Part shown: positions 14,011-16,794 of the stretch, one piece after another | Position numbering within the stretch: position 1 is the stretch's first letter | How the letters are laid out: every line of letters begins with the position of its first letter | Source: Pseudomonadota bacterium | GTDB taxonomy: Bacteria > Pseudomonadota > Alphaproteobacteria > Rhizobiales > Devosiaceae | NCBI GenBank assembly: GCA_023433775.1 | Contig: JAEYTY010000074.1 | Coordinates: 1-16,794 of the forward strand | DNA: 16,794 bases | Reading direction: 5' to 3' | Position numbers and translations under genes: made by a program | The notes under the pieces: model-generated | Seen by the model: only the letters and a program-made list of their open reading frames with translations | Databases searched by the model: none | What the model was told of the DNA's origin: nothing

Positions 14011-14859
14011 ATGATCTCAGACGAAAAATCAGTTTCAGATGACGTTTTTCTGGCCGAAGCAGCTGCGATCCATCAGTCGGCGAAGTTTGAAGAAGCTGTC
14101 GCAGTTTATCTCGCCGAGCTTGTGCGCTGGCGCGAAGGGTCGCCTCTCATGCATAAGCTGGGAGCAAACAAGGGCCGGATGCATGTGACCGGCTATTTGC
14201 TCCATCTGAGCGCCATAGACCGGCTTGCAGGCGGCGAGGGGGGTGTCACCTATGGCGAGTTGTTCGAAATATGTGTGGCGCGCCGGGCAGAGGTAGGGGC
14301 TCGCGTCCTGAAGACGACTTTGGCGCTGTTGCGACTGGCGGGCTTCGTTGAAACATGGCGCGGAAAGACCGACCGGCGGGTCGTCCACTATCGTCCAACC
14401 GGGCGCATGTACAGCCATGCAAGGCTTGCCTATGGCTATGCTGCGGCAGCGCTGGACGTGCTGGAGCCCCAAACCCGGCGGCTATGCCGCCTGCAGACGG
14501 ACGAAGTCTTTCTGCAGACCATGCTGGCGTCGGCGGGGGCAGCCCATGCAGAGCAGCCGCCTGGCGGCTACATGCCTGACTTTATTGGCTATATCGGCGA
14601 GCGCGAGGGAGCCGGCGCGGTGCTGGCATTGCTGATAATGACGCAGGCCCGACGCGCGCCACCACCAAGCCGCGCTGCATTGGCGTCCCGGTTTGGCCTC
14701 TCGAAATCGCAGGTCACGCGTATTCTGACCGATGGTGCAGAGCGGGGCTATTATGGCCTCTACGAAAACGGCCAGCCTGTCGTGACAACAAAGGCAGAAG
14801 ATTCCTTCCGCCGCTGGATCAGCATTGAACTGGCCTTCCACGCCCGTCACATGCGCTGA
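14011..14859 (+). CDS. Putative transcriptional regulator with two winged-helix regions
   Basis: This 282-residue protein is not assigned to a named family. The first winged-helix-like region (about residues 57-132) resembles MarR-type domains: GGVTYGELFEICVARRAEVGARVLKTTLALLRLAGFVETWRGKTDRRVVHYRPT has a helix-turn-helix followed by a wing with the DRR pattern. A second helix-turn-helix (about 198-252) is clear in PSRAALASRFGLSKSQVTRILTDGAERGYY, followed by a short wing-like YENGQPVVTTKAED. The middle is helical (LEPQTRRLCRLQTDEVFLQTML). No membrane segment or signal peptide is seen. The ATG at 14011 lacks a good Shine-Dalgarno sequence and could belong to a leaderless or weakly translated message. 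It is divergent from the giant autotransporter gene, and local control of that gene is the natural inference. It ends 33 bp before the convergent rimO stop. Confidence 0.7.
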   Translation: MISDEKSVSDDVFLAEAAAIHQSAKFEEAVAVYLAELVRWREGSPLMHKLGANKGRMHVTGYLLHLSAIDRLAGGEGGVTYGELFEICVARRAEVGARVLKTTLALLRLAGFVETWRGKTDRRVVHYRPTGRMYSHARLAYGYAAAALDVLEPQTRRLCRLQTDEVFLQTMLASAGAAHAEQPPGGYMPDFIGYIGEREGAGAVLALLIMTQARRAPPPSRAALASRFGLSKSQVTRILTDGAERGYYGLYENGQPVVTTKAEDSFRRWISIELAFHARHMR

Positions 14860-14892
14860 ATGCCGACCAAACGCTGACCATGATGCGCAGTC

Positions 14893-16218
14893 CTAACCGC
14901 GCACCGGCTCGGCAAAGAGGTCATATTCGTCGCTGTCGGTGACAACGACGGAGACAATATCGCCTATCTTGATGCCATCGGCATTGTCAACGATGACCTG
15001 GCCGTCGATTTCCGGAGCATCCCACTTGGACCGCGCAATGACGCGGTTTTCCTCGGGACGGACATCATCGACGATGACGTCAATGGTGCGACCGACCTTC
15101 TTGGCCAATTGCCCAGCCGAAACGTTCTGGGCAACCTCCATCAGGCGCTCGAAACGATCCTGCATGACTTCGTCGGGCACAATGCCGGGAAGCTCATTGG
15201 CCGGCGCACCGGTCACGGGCTCATATTTGAAGCAGCCGGCGCGGTCGATTTCGGCCTCTTCGATGAAGTCGAGCATCATCTCGAAGTCTTCCTCGGTCTC
15301 ACCGGGGAAGCCCACGATGAAATTGGATCGTACAGTTAAATCAGGGACTTGGCGCTTCCAGTCGAGAGTTCGATTCAGCGTCTTTTCCTGATGCGCCGGG
15401 CGGCGCATAGCCTTCAACACTTGCGGCGAGGCGTGCTGGAAGGGAATGTCGAGATAGGGCAGGACCAGGCCTTCGGCCATCAGTTCCATGACCGCGTCGA
15501 CATGGGGGTAGGGGTATACATAATGTAGCCGCACCCAGGCACCGAGCTGACCCAGCTCTTTGGCGAGGTCATAAAACTTCGCCTTGACCGGGCGGCCGCG
15601 ATAATTGCTTTCGGCGTATTTGATGTCCACGCCATAGGCGCTGGTGTCCTGCGAGATAACCAGCAATTCCTTGACCCCCGAGCGGATCAGGCCCTCGGCC
15701 TCGCCCAGAATGCCGGCGGCAGGACGCGATGCCAGATCGCCGCGGATCTGCGGGATGATGCAGAAGGAGCAGCGATTGTTGCAGCCTTCGGAAATCTTGA
15801 GATAGGCGTAGTGGCGTGGGGTCAACTTGAGACCCTGTTCGGGCACCAGGTCGACGAACTTGTTGGGAACCGGCGGCAGGTGCTCATGCACCGCATTGAC
15901 CACATTCTCATATTGATGCGGGCCGGAAATCGCCAGAACCGAGGGATGTGTCTGGCGGATCAGTTCTTCTTCGACGCCAAGGCAGCCCGTAACGATGACG
16001 CGGCCATTTTCATTGAGCGCTTCGCCGATGGCCTCAAGGCTTTCCTGTTTGGCGCTGTCGAGGAAGCCGCAGGTATTGACCAGCACGATGTCGGCGCCGG
16101 CATAGTCACGCGAAAACGAATAGCCCTGGGCGCGCAGCGTGGTCATGATACGCTCGCTATCGACGAGGGCTTTGGGGCAGCCGAGGCTGACGAGGCCAAT
16201 TTTTGGCGCTTGGCTCAT
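14893..16218 (-). CDS. rimO: Ribosomal protein S12 methylthiotransferase RimO
   Basis: This 441-residue radical-SAM methylthiotransferase adds a methylthio group to the beta carbon of a conserved aspartate of ribosomal protein S12. The N-terminal UPF0004 domain has three cluster cysteines: C14 in SLGCPKALVDSE, C50 in VLVNTCGFLDSAKQES and C79 in VTGCLG. The radical-SAM domain has the CxxxCxxC motif at C146/C150/C153 (ISEGCNNRCSFCIIP), so two [4Fe-4S] clusters are expected. GCNNRCSFCIIPQIRG, and LVNTCGFLDSAK with its Asp-Ser turn, favour RimO over MiaB. A C-terminal TRAM domain (about 375-440, GRTIDVIVDDV through DLFAEPV) binds S12. The length is normal for the family. The ATG at 16218 has no clear Shine-Dalgarno sequence. 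The gene stands alone, divergent from the DoxX gene. Confidence 0.96.
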   Translation of the reverse strand: MSQAPKIGLVSLGCPKALVDSERIMTTLRAQGYSFSRDYAGADIVLVNTCGFLDSAKQESLEAIGEALNENGRVIVTGCLGVEEELIRQTHPSVLAISGPHQYENVVNAVHEHLPPVPNKFVDLVPEQGLKLTPRHYAYLKISEGCNNRCSFCIIPQIRGDLASRPAAGILGEAEGLIRSGVKELLVISQDTSAYGVDIKYAESNYRGRPVKAKFYDLAKELGQLGAWVRLHYVYPYPHVDAVMELMAEGLVLPYLDIPFQHASPQVLKAMRRPAHQEKTLNRTLDWKRQVPDLTVRSNFIVGFPGETEEDFEMMLDFIEEAEIDRAGCFKYEPVTGAPANELPGIVPDEVMQDRFERLMEVAQNVSAGQLAKKVGRTIDVIVDDVRPEENRVIARSKWDAPEIDGQVIVDNADGIKIGDIVSVVVTDSDEYDLFAEPVRG

Positions 16219-16456
16219 GAGAGCGGATTTTCCGATGTGGGAATGGTTGCGCGCGTCATACAGAATGTTTGACGGTTACGCAATGTGACTGTCGGCCAGC
16301 AGGGCTGATCTGTGTCTCAGGCTGAACACGCTAAAGTGAAAATATGCAGAATGCTGAACAGTGCGTGCGTGAAGGCATGGGTTTCGCCGCGCGCTCGCGT
16401 CTTGTAGCCATCGCTCCTTCACGGCGTCAGCACGGCGCATCATTCAGGAGCATTTT
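16219..16456. promoter_or_regulatory. Divergent rimO/DoxX intergenic region
   Basis: This is 238 bp without a credible gene. It holds a TTGACG (16269-16274) without a clear partner -10, an 8-bp direct repeat GCTGAACA (16321-16328 and 16353-16360, 32 bp apart), and an inverted repeat CGTGAAGG/CCTTCACG (16368-16375 and 16416-16423) that extends inward with ATGG/CCAT. The last could fold in the DoxX leader RNA. AGGAG at 16447-16451 is the DoxX ribosome-binding site. All regulatory meaning is tentative. Confidence 0.3.
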
Positions 16457-16794
16457 ATGTTTGATCGTCTTTCACCCTATGCGCCACAGGCACTCGCTGT
16501 GCTGCGCATCGTCGCTGCCCTGCTGTTCATTCTGCATGGCACGCAGAAACTCTTTGGCTTTCCTGCCGCCCAGGGCCCTACCGAATTGATGAGCCTTTTT
16601 GGTCTCGCTGGCCTGATCGAAGTTGTCGGCGGCCTGCTGATCCTGGTTGGCTTTTACTCACGCGTCGCGGCCTTCGTCGCCTCGGGCACGATGGCCGTCG
16701 CTTACTGGTATGCCCACGCGCCGCAGAACCCCTTCCCGGTCAACAATATGGGCGATGCGGCGATCCTCTACTGCTTCGTCTTCCTCTATTTCGT
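16457..16794 (+). CDS. DoxX-family membrane protein, 5' part
   Basis: The first 112 residues of a DoxX-family integral membrane protein run off the window end. The start is well supported: ATG at 16457 preceded by AGGAG and six bases. The sequence begins MFDRLSPYAPQALAVLRIVA and continues with LLFILHGTQKLFGFPAAQG, the HGTQKLFG turn that is typical of DoxX proteins. It then has LFGLAGLIEVVGGLLILVGFYSRVAAF, AYWYAHAPQNPFPVNNMGDAAILYCFVFLYF, giving four membrane segments in all. Family members have been linked to thiosulfate oxidation, quinone reduction and oxidative-stress complexes, but the role of this type is unproven. Only a few residues are likely to be missing, since the family is about 130-140 residues long. 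Confidence 0.9.
   Translation, partial: MFDRLSPYAPQALAVLRIVAALLFILHGTQKLFGFPAAQGPTELMSLFGLAGLIEVVGGLLILVGFYSRVAAFVASGTMAVAYWYAHAPQNPFPVNNMGDAAILYCFVFLYF

Noticed and set aside
16344..16589. An 81-codon plus-strand open frame overlapping the DoxX start.
   Set aside because: It overlaps the well-supported DoxX gene in another frame and has no family features.

Overview
The window looks like the chromosome of an alphaproteobacterium, probably of the order Hyphomicrobiales (Rhizobiales). A Devosia-type organism is a guess. The reasons are the high G+C, the ATP12-type F1-ATPase assembly chaperone (an alphaproteobacterial/mitochondrial protein), the run rarA - crcB - rluC - HAD hydrolase - ATP12, and a compact folP-folB-folK cluster. 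Genes are densely packed. There are no tRNA or rRNA genes, CRISPR arrays, insertion sequences or phage genes that I can recognise.

Layout. (1) Positions 1-3620, plus strand: a tightly coupled operon made of the 3' part of rarA, the fluoride channel crcB/fluC, the 23S rRNA pseudouridine synthase rluC, a HAD phosphatase and the ATP12 chaperone. Most junctions are ATGA stop/start overlaps. A 14-codon mini-ORF links rarA to crcB in the same way. (2) 3606-5293, minus strand: folP, folB, folK, three folate-synthesis steps, convergent with and overlapping the ATP12 gene. (3) 5359-8068, minus strand: cysP, cysT and cysW, the binding protein and two permeases of a sulfate/thiosulfate ABC importer. The usual cysA ATPase gene is absent and folP follows after 65 bp. 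(4) 8235-8521, minus strand: a small GlsB/YeaQ-like membrane protein with its own terminator. (5) 8671-9588, plus strand: a phosphotriesterase-family metallohydrolase with a complete metal site. (6) 9593-about 13906, minus strand: a very large autotransporter with a highly repetitive beta-helical passenger and a C-terminal barrel. (7) 14011-14859, plus strand: an unrecognised DNA-binding protein with two winged-helix regions, divergent from the autotransporter and separated from it by a short region with an 18-bp dyad. (8) 14893-16218, minus strand: rimO. (9) 16457 to the window end, plus strand: the 5' part of a DoxX-family membrane protein.

Most of the window is housekeeping. The accessory part is 8.6-14.9 kb: hydrolase, giant autotransporter and putative dedicated regulator. 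The autotransporter/regulator pair is the best candidate for an undescribed system. The passenger contains six consecutive units of exactly 22 residues, preceded by about 20 irregular coils with an asparagine ladder. The regulator has an unusual two-winged-helix layout. Functions beyond family level are inference.
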